Source: Odiellus spinosus (lineage: Eukaryota; Arthropoda; Arachnida; Opiliones; Phalangiidae). Taken from it: 64,000 nucleotides of DNA. Under the pieces are notes generated by a model that saw nothing but the letters and a program-made list of their open reading frames with translations, was not told where the DNA came from and made no database searches. The translations under genes were made by a program, and so were the position numbers. Of the stretch, positions 1-11,100 are shown piece by piece (the first letter of the stretch is position 1; every line of letters begins with the position of its first letter). The stretch is from NCBI GenBank assembly GCA_963920705.1, contig OY987237.1:7284601-7348600 (forward strand), in the 5' to 3' direction.

Positions 1-1316
1 TCCTCGGACGAGTCGAAAGTATTGGTATGAGAGTGTTGATAGGTTAAAATATATATATTTTGAGGCTAAAACTAAGAAAAATGTTTCTCAAGTTTGCGTG
101 AGAGAATTTGTGGAATGATATCTCGATGTGTCGATATCGAACGGGCGTAGAAAACTGTCAACTTTCATTACGTTTTCGACAGGCGACATAGCAGCTTGCT
201 ATTTAATCTCCAGCTTTTGTCGATACATGTATCAGTTATAGCGAAATTTGAAGCTAATTTAGAAGGGATGTCATAGTTCATACGGTCATTTTTAAAGAGA
301 AGGCGAAGAAGAAACATTATTTAATAATTTATCGATTTTATTCTCTTAATAATCGTAGTCTAACACTTTATTCCTTGGGAGTAAACAACGCCCCGTAGCT
401 TTATATTTTGAATCGATTTTTAACGATCTTTCCGAAAATGCTACTCAATATCCATTTGGATTTCAGTAAAGGGAAACATTCTCTTAAAAATGGTCTAATT
501 AATTAGCCTAATTATCGCTGTTGGTTAATTATGGTCGTATCTTCTCCGGACATTTTCCTAGAGTGTTGAATATGTATTCCGCGAATAGCCCAATTCTTAA
601 TGTACAAAATGAGCCCTTCCGTCTTTAAATAGACCCAACCAAAGTTAAGTTATATATTTTTAAATGAAAGTGTTCAGAAATAGAAGCGTTCAGATTTAGG
701 AGGACTGACTATATATATTAGAAATATGGGTTCTTTTGACGGATTTAACAAGCCGTATTTTCTGGATATTGGAACCCCTTTCACCCAAATATTTCTATAG
801 ATGATATCCACCCTACTCTATTCATAAAACTCGAAGTATACTGTTCGCAATCTGACAATTCATCCTGATCGTGAGGCTATTTTTGAGAATAGGTCGCGGT
901 CTTCGAGTCTAAATCTTTATATTTTTCATTATATTTAATGTCCCCCTATTTTTTTATTTTGCCCTTTGGATAATAGACGAAAATATACTTGGTCCCAAGC
1001 TTGAATAACTGGTACATTGCCCCAGAAACAGGTTCTATTTAACAGCAATTTTTGTTGGTTCCAAGGTTGAGAAAAAATATATGATTTCCAAATTCATAGT
1101 AATATATCTATTCAAACCCATTGAATTGAATATATATGTAAAATTCGACAGTACGGATTCGTGTGATGGGAAATTGCACCCCAAATATGTATGAATATCT
1201 TTTTTCCCCGGTACATGGTTGAAAAAAATCTGTATTGTTAATATTTCAAGACGTTATAACTTATTTATGCGAAGGACCTAGACCCATAACCACAAAAACG
1301 GTATAGAGCTTGAAAT
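1..1316. other. AT-rich intergenic DNA, no gene seen
   Basis: No convincing coding frame. Positions about 405-475 match the subterminal block of the AGTGAGGCTGTCA family (ACGATCTTTCCGAAAATGCT), also seen at 17275 and 49300, so a decayed fragment of that element lies here. A loose inverted pair (AGAAATATGGG near 720, CCCAAATATTTCT near 785) may be a remnant foldback. The rest is unassigned. Confidence 0.5.
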
Positions 1317-1405
1317 TTAAAGTGTGGCTTTCATAGATTTTTCATGAACTCCAATTTCCAAATGAAAATTGGGTAGAATTTTCGGAAATATCGTTGAAAA
1401 ACGAT
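1317..1405 (+). mobile_element. Left end of AGTGAGGCTGTCA-type TTAA element (fragment)
   Basis: TTAA at 1317-1320 is followed by AGTGTGGCTTTCA, a two-mismatch version of the AGTGAGGCTGTCA terminus seen at 9066, 10835 and 17012. The next block (TTTTTCATGAACTCC, then the TTTTCGGAAA region) matches 10852-10905. The match stops where a different repeat starts at 1409, so the element is truncated or was interrupted. Confidence 0.6.
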
Positions 1406-1408
1406 TCC

Positions 1409-1612
1409 AGGGGCTACGGCCATTGGGGTACAAATATAATGATGCATTATTGCAATAGATGGCGCGCCTTCGCCTCACTCTATCTCTCGCTCTCGTATCT
1501 ATCCATATTTACACCAGTTTCTATAGGAAACGCGTCGAGTCTCGAAGCGCGAGGGGAGGGGTTACCGCCTAGTTTGTATCTCTATTCATGGCTTAGCCAA
1601 TCGGAATAGGAA
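1409..1612 (+). repeat. Dispersed repeat K, copy 1
   Basis: About 200 bp shared with 56905-57081 (opposite strand) and 62703-62893 (same strand). All three contain GGGCTACGGCCATTGG, ATAGATGGCGCGCC, an AACGCGTCGAGTCTCGAA-like core and GGGGTTACCGCCTAGTTTG. It is much richer in GC than its surroundings. The CTCTATCTCTYGCTCTCGTA stretch is also conserved. I cannot assign it to a named family. Neither a poly-A tail nor a complete pol III promoter is visible, so SINE status is unproven. The 71-residue reading frame here is not supported as a gene. Confidence 0.7.
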
Positions 1613-2250
1613 CTACGATAGCGACATCTCTTAACAGATCGGCGCGTAAAGAGTGTATCCCAATGGGAGCTGCCCCTGGAAGCTCATATTCAATTTCCAA
1701 TTCGTCAATAGAAAAAAATACCGTAAAAATTTTATTATCGGCCATTTTCGAGATTTTTAAATTAATGTTAATTCAGAGTAGTCTCAATTTTACAAAATCT
1801 TTTGATGGTATGGGAAGAGGCATAGCTCTATAACGCAAAATTTTACGCTCTCTGGATTAAACCAAGCTTTCAATAGGATTAAAGCTTAGTTCTAACTTTC
1901 AATCTTAATCACCACTCGAAAACAAAGATGGCCTTTATAATTTAAAATCAAACTTATTTCAATATATCCGGGACCGGGAAGAAAATGATCACGAATTGTT
2001 GTTCGATAGGTCGATCTATAAGTTCTAGAGCCTTTGTTCTTTAAAGGGAGACAGCCAGAAATAATTTACCCACTACGTTAGCCTTGCTCGCGATAGAATT
2101 CTCACCTCTATAAAAACCCGTTCAGACTGTCTAGATTTTTTTGTTCCTTCGCGTAATCATCTCGCGAAGGCTAAAATTTCTTGAGTTGACCAATAATCTC
2201 GCGCCGTCGTCTACAAACCATCAATGAGATGGTAGCGGTAGAGAATCGAA
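1613..2250. other. Intergenic DNA with one orphan TTAA-AGGGA terminus
   Basis: TTTAAAGGGAGACAGCC at about 2040 looks like the left end of a TTAA-AGGGA element, but I found no partner end, so it is probably a fragment. Nothing else is recognised. Confidence 0.4.
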
Positions 2251-2534
2251 AGCCTCGTTCATACTAAGCCTTGAAATCGATTTAAACCGTTTCAAAACGT
2301 TTCGCTATGGTCGTGTGAACGGGGAACCGTCTTTTTTCAAATCGATTTGATTCGATTTGTCGAAACTGCTTCGGGAACCAGTTCCGATACCGATTCGGTT
2401 TCAACAACAGGTAGATGACGCTACAATAAATCGATTTTTAAAGATAATGCGTGAACACTATTCTTGGCGATTTAAATATCGGTTTGATTTCATAGTTTTC
2501 AAATCGTTTAAGAAGTGGTAGTGTGACCATAGCT
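2251..2534. mobile_element. Non-autonomous element with AGCTACGTTCACACTA-type inverted ends, copy 1
   Basis: The left end AGCCTCGTTCATACTA and the right end TAGTGTGACCATAGCT are imperfect inverted repeats. The interior matches 61211-61466 closely: AACCGTTTCAAAACGTTTCG, AAACTGCTTCGGGAACCAG and TTTCAACAAC occur in the same order. It is about 284 bp with no coding capacity. The rarer nested relative at 17046-17229 has the same ends but a shorter interior. Superfamily is not determinable from the ends alone. Confidence 0.7.
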
Positions 2535-3334
2535 TTAAGGAAGGGTTTAAATCGATTACCATTCGAATCGCCTTCAAAGCGACAACACGGTGAGATCAAT
2601 TTCCTCACAAATCTTGAAATGATTTGTGCAATTTTTAAAGCTTACTGGATCAAATTAAAAAAAATCCAGTTTAAGTCATTTTAATTAATTAAAAATGCAA
2701 TACCTCGATTTAGTCATTGGTCTAAATATATAATTGATTGCTAAGCCTTGGCGAATTTTAAAAATACAAAAAATCTTTAATGATCACGTGATACAAATTT
2801 AGAACGCCAATTGGTTGAAAAAAAAAATAAAAACGCAAGAATAGAAATAGAAATTCGACGCCAACACGCGTCGAATTTCGTAAAAAACTAAAATTGAGAA
2901 TTGTATTTTCTTGAAATATTTTGAATCAGCTAGTTTTGCTCGTCTTCCTTTAAAATGGGCTAGCTGTATATAAGTTATTAATGAATTTCTCTTGTCTGTG
3001 GCATGCACGGCGCGCTCTGGCTAATTCAAGATCGAATTTATAATTGTAGTATATATAATATGGTATGGTATAGTTGCGAGGCCAGCTGCATTCGTGCTTT
3101 GACTTCGTATGCTCGAGGAAACTATCCAACCCTCCCCCCAAGAGCCTTTTTAAGATTCTAGTTGAGAGAATGAAAATTTTGGAAGGCCTCAGATTTCATA
3201 TTATGCGCTAGAAATTATTTGAAAAAAAAAAAAACAAAAAAAAAATGTGAATATAATTATTATTTTTTAATTTTAAGATTCTCCGAGTACAAATGCGTGA
3301 AAAATTCTATTGCTCCTTTTTAACATTATGAAAA
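2535..3334. other. Intergenic DNA, no gene seen
   Basis: AT-rich sequence with short A runs near 3222-3245. Two small minus-strand frames overlap at 2799-3141, but they show no family motif and I treat them as chance. Confidence 0.5.
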
Positions 3335-3773
3335 TACAATTTTTTTTAGATAGAAACACAAGAAAATTACATTTTCTTTCGATAGAAATTTATCAAAGTT
3401 CCCCCTTTTTTTTTCTATAGAAATAAATGAAAATTCATTGTTTTTTTCGATAGAAACGTATCGAAATTCCATTTTTTTTCGATAGAAATAAATGAAAATT
3501 CCATTCTTTTCGATAGAAATAAATGAAAACTCCATTCTTTTCGATAGAAATAAATGAAAACTCCATTCTTTTCGATAGAAATAAATGAAAACTCCCTTAT
3601 TTTCGATAGAAATAAATGAAAATTCCCTTCTTTTCGATAGAAATAAATGAAAATTCCCTTCTTTTCGATAGAAATAAATGAAAATTCCCTTCTTTTCGAT
3701 AGAAATAAATGAAAATTCCCTTCTTTTCGATAGAAATAAATGAAAATTCCCTTCTTTTCGATAGAAATGCCGT
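3335..3773. repeat. 31-bp minisatellite (TTTTCGATAGAAATAAATGA unit)
   Basis: About 14 units with a 31-bp period, for example starts at 3661 and 3692. Units on the left are diverged; those after about 3560 are nearly identical, so the younger growth was at the right end. The minus-strand 69-residue frame across the array is only the repeat read in frame. Confidence 0.9.
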
Positions 3774-3926
3774 AGTTCCTATAGTACAGTTATGTTAAAG
3801 ACTACATTACGCGTGTTGAGTTAATTTGGTTTGAAAAAGCGTGGATTTTATGTAATATAAAAACTAGTCAAGTTCATTTTTTAGCTTTCTGATCGTTTTC
3901 CATAGATACAAGATATTTTTCTATAC

Positions 3927-3927
<1 letters not shown>

Positions 3928-3970
<43 letters not shown>
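3928..3970. repeat. Poly-T run (43 bp)
   Basis: Uninterrupted T43, followed by CGGAGGCTCCAAGAGCGCGG. The segment GAGCGCGGAGTT next to a T run recurs on the minus strand at 42293-42330, so the two may be parts of one retroposed or transposed sequence. Confidence 0.9.
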
Positions 3971-4214
3971 CGGAGGCTCCAAGAGCGCGGAGTTGTTTTT
4001 GAGCGAATCACGACTTTGGGGTGAATGCTTGCTCGCGGTATATCCTTCTAATATCAGAGTTCGTTCGTTTTAAAAACAAGAATTCTTCTTTGCCTTTTCT
4101 AAATTTATAACTTATCTTAAGATTGGAATTTCTTAAATATTATCGTGGATATTACGATAAATATTTTTTGTTTGCTTTATCAGAATATTACCATGGAATG
4201 GTACATTTTTTCTC

Positions 4215-4376
4215 TTAAAGGGAGAATGCAACCTAACAACAAGTGGCTTTTTTATCGATTCCTTACCGTTTAAATAGTCCTAGTTTGATATTTATTTGTA
4301 ATTTTTTTATTGGTGGATTAGGCTTATTTAAACAATAAGGAATCGATGCAAAATCACTTGTTGCAATCTCCCTTAA
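4215..4376. mobile_element. TTAA foldback MITE, family 1, internally deleted copy
   Basis: TTAA plus AGGGAGAATGCAACCTAA at the left and TTGCAATCTCCC then TTAA at the right. TATCGATTCCTTACCG near the left end is mirrored by AATAAGGAATCGAT near the right. At about 155 bp it lacks the central hairpin carried by the 365-bp copy at 12042, so it is an internal deletion derivative. Confidence 0.8.
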
Positions 4377-4437
4377 TATTTCTTTTAGGCACCCAAAATC
4401 AATAAAATTAAATATAATATAACTTCAGATTGTAAAC

Positions 4438-4770
4438 ATATTTCCCTATAAATTCTGTAGTAATTTTATATTTTCCTATGATTTCGGTTGTAATTCTATA
4501 TTTTCCTATAATTCCGGTAGTAATTTTCCTATATTTCCTATAATTTCTGTAGTAATTCTATTTTTTCCTATAATTTCTGTAGTAATTCTATTTTTTCCTA
4601 TAATTTCCTATATTTTCGGTAGTAATTATATTTTTTCCTATAATTTCCTATAATAATTTCCTATAATTTCGGTAGTAATTCTATATTTTCCTATAATTTC
4701 CATAGTAATTCTATTTTTCCAATATTTCTAAAAATAAATTATCCTATACTTTCCTATCAATTAATAGAAA
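4438..4770. repeat. About 30-bp imperfect minisatellite (TTTCCTATAATTTCNGTAGT)
   Basis: Roughly 10 diverged units; adjacent units near 4561 and 4591 have a 30-bp period. TTCCTATAATTTC and GTAGTAATTCTA are the conserved blocks. Confidence 0.8.
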
Positions 4771-5584
4771 ATTTCATATTTTCCTATAATTTTTTTTGGG
4801 GATTATTTACTACTAAAATTAAAACCGCAATTTTAAAGACTCTCGAAACTAAAATTTCTTTGGGGGGAAATTTTTGATAACAATTAAGAGGCTCCAGCAA
4901 AGATTATTTCCCAAAAAATTATCCCGATTAATAATTTTAACAAGGGCTTATTATATTTTGTTAAAAGTGTTCAAATCAATCTTTTTAAGGGGTAGGGGGG
5001 CCTGGGATAGAAAGGAACCTTTCGACGAATTACTAAACTCTCCGCTACCGAATACCGACATTTTTCTCCTCTTTTGATCGTTATAAGAGATTTCTAAAAA
5101 AATTTTTACCTGGCGCAATCTATATTGTTAGGAAAAATCTACTCGAAACTAAAACACAATTTCTTCCCCGCCGCCCCTTATAGGTTGAACAAACCCGCTA
5201 CATTAAAAATATATATAAAAAAATATATTTCGGGGAAATAAATCTTAGTTATATTGAGAGGGATATTAAACTATCAACGCTTTTAGGGTCAAGGGGTCAT
5301 TCCCAAAACCCCCAAACTCGTAAGTAACCCCAGGGGTATTTGATACCAAAGTAAAAGTGGATCTAGTATAAATTTTTTAAGGCTTTTTCTAAATTGGTGA
5401 AATTATAATCCAATAATTATTATACTATATAGATATAACTTCATTGGAAAATACGTTTCATTTAACCATTGGTTTTCATAAATAGTTAAAGCTCGGGCGT
5501 AATGATATATAATGTTAAATCCAAATAGAAAAAAAGTGGACAATGACAATTGATATTGCACTTGACTTATAACTGGATAACCTG
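4771..5584. other. Intergenic DNA, no gene seen
   Basis: Short frames only (a 67-residue plus-strand frame at 4874-5077 without recognisable motifs). Nothing else is supported. Confidence 0.5.
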
Positions 5585-6250
5585 AATAAGTATAAGGGCT
5601 TTCAAAATGGCTGTAAAGATCATGGATAAGTCGGGGATTTCCAAAATTATGCTAAAAGGTCATGGATATGTCATTGATTTCCAAAATGAGGGCAGATTAA
5701 GGTCATGGATAAGTCAGTGATTTCTAAATTGAGGGCAAATGGTTGTGGATTTCCTAATTAAGGGAAAAGTGTCATGGATAAGTCAGGGATTTCTTAAATA
5801 AGGGAAAAGGGTCATGGTAAGTCAGGGATTTCATAAGGAAAAGGGTCATGGATAAGTCAAGGATCTCTGAAATGGGGAAAAAAGGTTGTAGATCGGTCAG
5901 TGATTTCTAAAATGAGGACAAATGGTTATATAATGCATTGATATCCTAAATAAGGATAAAAAGTCATGGATAAGTCAGGTATTTCCAAAATGAGGCAGAT
6001 TAAGGTTATGAATAAGTCCATTATTTCTAAATTAAAGGCAAAAGGTCATGGATAAGTCGGCGATTTCCAAAATGAGGACAAAATGTTATGGATAAGTCGG
6101 CGATTTCCAAAATGAGGACAAAATGTTATGGATAAGTCGGGGATTTCCTAAATAAGCGCAGATTAAGGTCATTTTTAAAATGTAGTGTAAAAGATTATGG
6201 ATAAGTCATGAATTAAAAACAATTGTTAGAAAATCTGGGATAAGTCGGGG
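5585..6250. repeat. Diverged minisatellite (GTCATGGATAAGTCNGGGAT)
   Basis: About 16 imperfect units of roughly 37-45 bp with the pattern GGTCATGGATAAGTC, GATTTCC and AAAATGAGG. The pair at about 6045-6130 is nearly identical; others vary in length. The motif resembles the GTCAGGGAATTT repeats inside the hAT-like elements further right, so it may be an old relative of them. Confidence 0.8.
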
Positions 6251-7033
6251 TTTTTTATTGTTCAACCAAAACACGCAATGCCAAATAATAAAACGCAAAT
6301 TGGTCATCAATAGCAAAAATTGGTCGGTAATAGCTCAATAAAACCTTGCTAATTAATTAAAATTATCCATTTAATAAGCTCGATTTTTATTTCCTGTATA
6401 CGGAAGTTCAACATTGATTCCGGGCATTATGTTTTAAATCATAAGAATGGATGTGAATTTCGTGCAACAATTTTTAAATTAGCACTCTACGAAAGACTCT
6501 AAATTTCCCCGATTTTTAATTATAAAACGTATTACTTTTAAGGCTACAAATGACAAGGATTAATACGGGGAGGGTTTAGACTTTTATTTTTTCCTAATAA
6601 ATTGGAATATTTCGTGCATGGAAAATTTGATTTTTTTTTCTCTTCTATATTTATCTAGCTTGGGGGTTTCATCGCAGGTGATATGATGTTTATATACTTA
6701 TAATATATAACAGAGGTGTGAGAACTATTTTGAACTCTTAATATTTTTGTTATTACGCCTGTTCTAGTACGATATAGATTATTTCTCCATTTGGTTTACG
6801 AGCTTCATCTACTTACATGGCTAAATTAATAGTTCCAATTAAACTACCACCAATCATTGGGGATGAACGTTTGAAATATGATTGCCCTGAATATCACTTA
6901 ATAATAAAGTACTTTGTGGTTACGTAACTTCTATTATTCCTCCTTCATATTTAATTAAGATTAATGTTGTAAATGTTTAAAAGGAAATTTCTTACCATTA
7001 TATAAATTATAGTTTTAGCTTTTTTATTTTTAT
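6251..7033. other. Intergenic DNA, no gene seen
   Basis: AT-rich; no repeat, RNA gene or coding frame that I can support. Confidence 0.5.
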
Positions 7034-7250
7034 TTAAAGGGAGAATGCAACCTAATAACAATTGATTTTTTTATCGATTCCTTAAGCCTAATCCATCGAT
7101 AAAAAGTTTACAAAACAAATATTAAATTATAAAAAAAGTTTAAAACTTACCCGGAAAATAGGCTTAGCGGGTTGCCTACGTGTAAGGTCTAGCGACCAAT
7201 GAGCGAAGGCCTGTTGTTCACGCGATATCTCCACGAGACTTACAATTTTC
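7034..7250 (+). mobile_element. TTAA foldback MITE, family 1, right-truncated copy
   Basis: TTAA then AGGGAGAATGCAACCTAA, followed by the family interior in order: ATCGATTCCTTA, TTAAAACTTACCCGG, AAATAGGCTTAGCGGG, AAGGTCTAGCGACCAAT and the GAGACTTACAA centre. The sequence stops matching in the centre, so the right arm is missing. Confidence 0.8.
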
Positions 7251-8091
7251 CATTTATCATAACATTGCCGGGAACGTCATGTAAAGTTATGCCGTAGACT
7301 TACATGATTTTGTTAAATTTTACTCAAAAACATGAATTGAATTTCATTCTTTAAATTACATGAAAACGCAACAGTAATTTTAACAGTAAAAATCACCTTT
7401 CTAGCTGTTTTTCAATAAAAATGTAATATTCCCAAATAAGTTTTAATTCTATACCTACAGCTGGTCATAAATAAAACCTATAAAATTATACAATTTTGAA
7501 ATCGCAATGAATATTCCTAGAATATAAAGTTTTAACTTTTTTTTTTCACTCGATGGGAGCAGTTGAAAAATTAATTCAAAATCGAAAGCGCCTACGCCAT
7601 TATTATCACCAATAAAAACTAATGTACAATGAATAGTTAGAGCCTGTTTGGATCAAACTCTTATGTATCCAGACAAAGTATATGATAGGTTTTGTTTTTA
7701 TTCGTAATTCTAAGGCGAACATATAGTTAACATTCGGCGTAAATATACTATAACAGTTAATACTCGGCTTACCTATGTTTTTATATAGAAATAGCAACCC
7801 TCTGCCTTTGTCTGTACTAATTCTAATAGGGTAATAACACGGTGTGCCACCACCAAAATACGTGGAGGATTTTGATTCACATTATGCGGCAGCTTGCTCC
7901 CGCCGGGGGGAACTTCTAAGTTCTAGCCATAGCCACACGGTAAAATAAAGCTCTTCGGAAAAAACTAAAGAAATATAATTATATGCAAAGGCACGAAAAA
8001 ATTCGGTTTTTTTTTTTTTTTTTTTTTTTTTTCAGACACATCTCCCGACTAGGCTTAAGTTTATATTAGTCTGCAGTAGTTTATACTCTAA
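7251..8091. other. Intergenic DNA with a poly-T run
   Basis: No gene is seen. A T run of about 24 bp lies near 8008-8032. The minus-strand frame at 7606-7797 has no motif. Confidence 0.5.
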
Positions 8092-8579
8092 TACAGGGTG
8101 TTTATAAAAATTTTACCAGATAATTCCGTTGTTTTTTATGGGTATGTTAAGCCTAATACATTTTTGAAATATAAATAGGCTTAAATATTGTTGTTTTTAG
8201 ATATTTACACCAAAACTAAAATTCCAGTTAAGAATCGACCATAATTTGGGGGTTCACTTCGTCTACAGAGGTCCAAGGATATGTAACAAAAGGCAAAATA
8301 GGAGGTATTGATTCTGACCCTTAGCGTTTTATGAAAATGGAAATAACGGCCCTGTATAACCTTAATGCCACGTGATTTAGTTACGTAGTTAGTAACATAC
8401 GAACAAGATGTCGCACCCACAAGTTCTTTTATAATATCAACTATTAGTTAAGTTTTTCCGTGGAGGATGGCGCCACCAGTCTCTAGAAATCACTTTTCCA
8501 CCTAAGATTCGTATCTGTATATCGCAGCGTCATAAGATCTCAGGTATATACTTTGAAATAATTTAAGAAACACCTTGTA
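8092..8579. mobile_element. TA-flanked Tc1/mariner-like MITE
   Basis: The left end CAGGGTGTTTATAAA starts at 8094 and the right end TTTAAGAAACACCTTG stops at 8577; the inverse of the right end is CAAGGTGTTTCTTAAA. Both are flanked by TA, the target duplication of Tc1/mariner transposons. A CAGGGTGTTTC-like terminus is common in non-autonomous Tc1/mariner-type elements of arthropods. The 484-bp body has no transposase; the 71-residue minus frame at 8205-8420 is not supported as a gene. Confidence 0.6.
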
Positions 8580-9061
8580 CGTGTATTGTAAGGGGAAAAG
8601 GTTACGACCCCTAGCTGGAAGAGAGGTAAAATGCGCGTAGCGTGCGAAAAAAAAGCCTCGTAAGGGGTCAGCTAAAAGAGAAATGGTAGCCATGCGAAAA
8701 TGGTACTTAGGAACCTATCCGGTTTCGAGTAGAATTCAGAAACTTATAATTGTGAAAACGTGATAATCCCGCCGGCCTATATGGAGCTACACTCGAATAT
8801 TATGTATTTTAAACAGGGAGACCATATGTCCGCGCTCGAGCCCAATTTATCCCAACATCCTATATGTTTTTCCGTTACATTAAACCCGTGGTACTACGAT
8901 ATAGCTCAGATTCGCTAATTTGATGGATTTTACATTGTTTTCCCAAGATATTAAGCTACTGCAGGATGTAAAGCAAATATTAGTCTTTTTTTTCTTCTAA
9001 AAGTCCTCCATACTCCGGATATAAATATACTTACTTCGGAACTCTAAAGATTTACTTTATT
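8580..9061. other. Intergenic DNA, no gene seen
   Basis: No repeat family or coding frame recognised. Ordinary AT-rich sequence. Confidence 0.5.
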
Positions 9062-9625
9062 TTAAAGTGAGGCTGTCATCATTTTTACGTGGAGTGATGA
9101 CGTCATCACTACACGTTATAGAAAGATAGCTCGAAATAAAGATGTAGTTGGAAGGAACGTTGCTTTCAGCGCGTTTACTCCCCTTCGTGTTCCTCCTAAA
9201 ACAGGGCAAATTTTTCGTGTTACACCCATGTTTTCGTCGACAGTTGAGAATTTTCTCTCTCTCTGGTTGGAGTCCCTGGCGCCATCTGGCGCGAAGACTC
9301 CTTTCTCCATTTATTTATTTTATGATTTATTTTTTTTGCGCGGGTAAGAATCATTTACATTTTTTACGCGGTTACCGAGTACTCGATTGACCATCACTCC
9401 ACGTTTATCCAGACTGTCTGGATACCTCTTGTTTAAATTCACATAGATTATATTTGTTTTATCATACTATTAAAATTCCATATTCAAAATTTTATACCTC
9501 TGCCGGTTGAAGCGTGAAAAACTTAAAAATTAAAATGGGAAAAATTTATAGGTCATTTTTATTTCCGATATATGACATAATTAAACGATTAGAGTTCATG
9601 AAAACCCCGTAACAGCCTCATTTAA
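9062..9625. mobile_element. AGTGAGGCTGTCA-type TTAA element, complete
   Basis: TTAA at 9062-9065, then AGTGAGGCTGTCA; right end AACAGCCTCAT then TTAA at 9622-9625. The right subterminal block (GAGTTCATGAAAA) matches other family members. Most of its interior belongs to a second element with ACGTGGAGTGATG ends (9087-9404), so the insertion is composite. Confidence 0.7.
9087..9404. mobile_element. Element with ACGTGGAGTGATG inverted ends, unit 1
   Basis: ACGTGGAGTGATG at 9087-9099 is the exact inverse of CATCACTCCACGT at 9392-9404. The left end continues into a 30-bp near-perfect palindrome centred on TGACGTCA (9098-9105). The interior has CTGGCGCCATCTGGCGCG. The 64-residue minus frame starting MEKGVF is not recognisable. 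Flanking target duplications are unclear. Confidence 0.6.
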
Positions 9626-9693
9626 ATATTCATTTTATGATATTAGTCCCTTTCTGTTTATGTTATAGCTTCACGTACCCGTACACGATTTTT

Positions 9694-10012
9694 ACGTGGA
9701 GTGATGACGTCATCACTACACGTTATAGAAAGATAGCTCGAAATAAAGATGTAGTTGGAAGGAACGTTGCTTTCAGCGCGTTTACTCCCCTTCGTGTTCC
9801 TCCTAAAACAGGGCAAATTTTTCGTGTTACACCCATGTTTTCGTCGACAGTTGAGAATTTTCTCTCTCTCTGGTTGGAGTCCCTGGCGCCATCTGGCGCG
9901 AAGACTCCTTTCTCCATTTATTTATTTTATGATTTATTTTTTTTTGCGCGGGTAAGAATCATTTACATTTTTTACGCGGTTACCGAGTACTCGATTGACC
10001 ATCACTCCACGT
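9694..10012. mobile_element. Element with ACGTGGAGTGATG inverted ends, unit 2
   Basis: Second copy produced by the 607-bp duplication, with the same 13-bp inverted ends and the same CRE-like palindrome (TGACGTCA at 9705-9712). It arose by duplication and not by a separate insertion, because flanking DNA was duplicated too. Confidence 0.65.
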
Positions 10013-10297
10013 TTATCCAGACTGTCTGGATACCTCTTGTTTAAATTCACATAGATTATATTTGTTTTATCATACTATTAAAACTCCATATTCAAAATTT
10101 TATACCTCTGCCGGTTGAAGCGTGAAAAACTTTAAAATGAAAACATTTAGGAAAAATATATAGGTCATTTTTATTTCCGATATATGACATAATTAAACGA
10201 TTAGAGTTCATGAAAACCCCGTAACAGCCTCATTTAAATATTCATTTTATGATATAGTCCCTTTCTGTTTATGTTATAGCTTCACGTACCCGTACAC

Positions 10298-10830
10298 TTT
10301 ACAAGTACAAACTTTATTTTCAATCTGGATTTTAAATTGCAACCTTTTTTGACTACACCTTTATTTTTATATATATATTTAATATTTTTCAAATAGTTTA
10401 TTTTGTATAAAGTTTGATCAAAGTTGTCTTGTACCCAACAGCTTCGCGACTAGGAAAGTTAGTTAAGACTCTCGTATTTTCTATAAACTGGCGCATTTGG
10501 GAACCTGAAAAACCAGAATAACCCATCGTATATAAAAGCTCGCTTTTCAATACAGAGTTGTAGTATTGGAACTTCGAAGCCAACACACACGCTTTAGGCT
10601 TTTTTTTTTTTTTTCTTTTATTACGTATTGTATTTGAATTTTATTTGATTTCTTTTAGTACGGTATGGAGCATGCGCATTTCCAGTTACCATATAAGGCA
10701 CCACATTTATTGGACCGTGTTTTAGACTTATATTACAGTATGTCGGCTGTTTTTTAAGGTTATTTACAATATATGTGAATAACTTATAATATTGTTAAAT
10801 TAATTTATCAGACTGCTACTTCTTGGTTTA
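10298..10830. other. Intergenic DNA, no gene seen
   Basis: AT-rich with a T run near 10600. The minus frame at 10398-10586 has no motif. Confidence 0.5.
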
Positions 10831-11100
10831 TTAAAGTGAGGCTGTCATGGTTTTTCATGAACTCCAAATGGAAATTGAGTAGCATTTTCGGAAAAATCGT
10901 TAAAAAACGATTAAAAATATGTATACATATGAAATAGAAAAAATTAACTCGACTGTAAAAATATATATTTTATAATCACCATTTTAAAAAATTTTCATCG
11001 ACTGGTTATTGTGGACCATACAGTTTTTTCCCCTGTGATAAGGTCGCTCTAGCGCGGCCTTTTTTGTGAAAGTACTTAAACCAGACGCGCTACCTAAATT
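10831..11100 (+). mobile_element. AGTGAGGCTGTCA-type TTAA element, left part
   Basis: TTAA at 10831-10834, then AGTGAGGCTGTCA. The subterminal block ends with TCGTTAAAAAACGA. At 11038-11090 a second family block follows (AAGGTCGCTCTAGCGCGG, GTGAAAGTACTTAAACCAGA), shared with 14873-14927 and with the minus strand at 49095-49140. No right end was found. Confidence 0.7.

Larger units (their letters stand above)
9081..10297. repeat. 607-bp direct tandem duplication
   Basis: Unit 1 runs 9081-9687 and unit 2 runs 9688-10297. They are nearly identical, differing by a few small indels and substitutions, for example in the T run near 9330 and 9940 and in the segment near 9530 and 10135. The duplication takes in the composite transposon and about 60 bp of right flank ending CCCGTACAC. 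All reading frames in unit 1 recur in unit 2, which is why identical small ORFs appear twice. Confidence 0.9.

Noticed and set aside
9116-9917. Duplicate 64-residue minus-strand ORFs starting MEKGVF
   Set aside because: They are identical because of the 607-bp tandem duplication, not because of selection. No domain is recognised.
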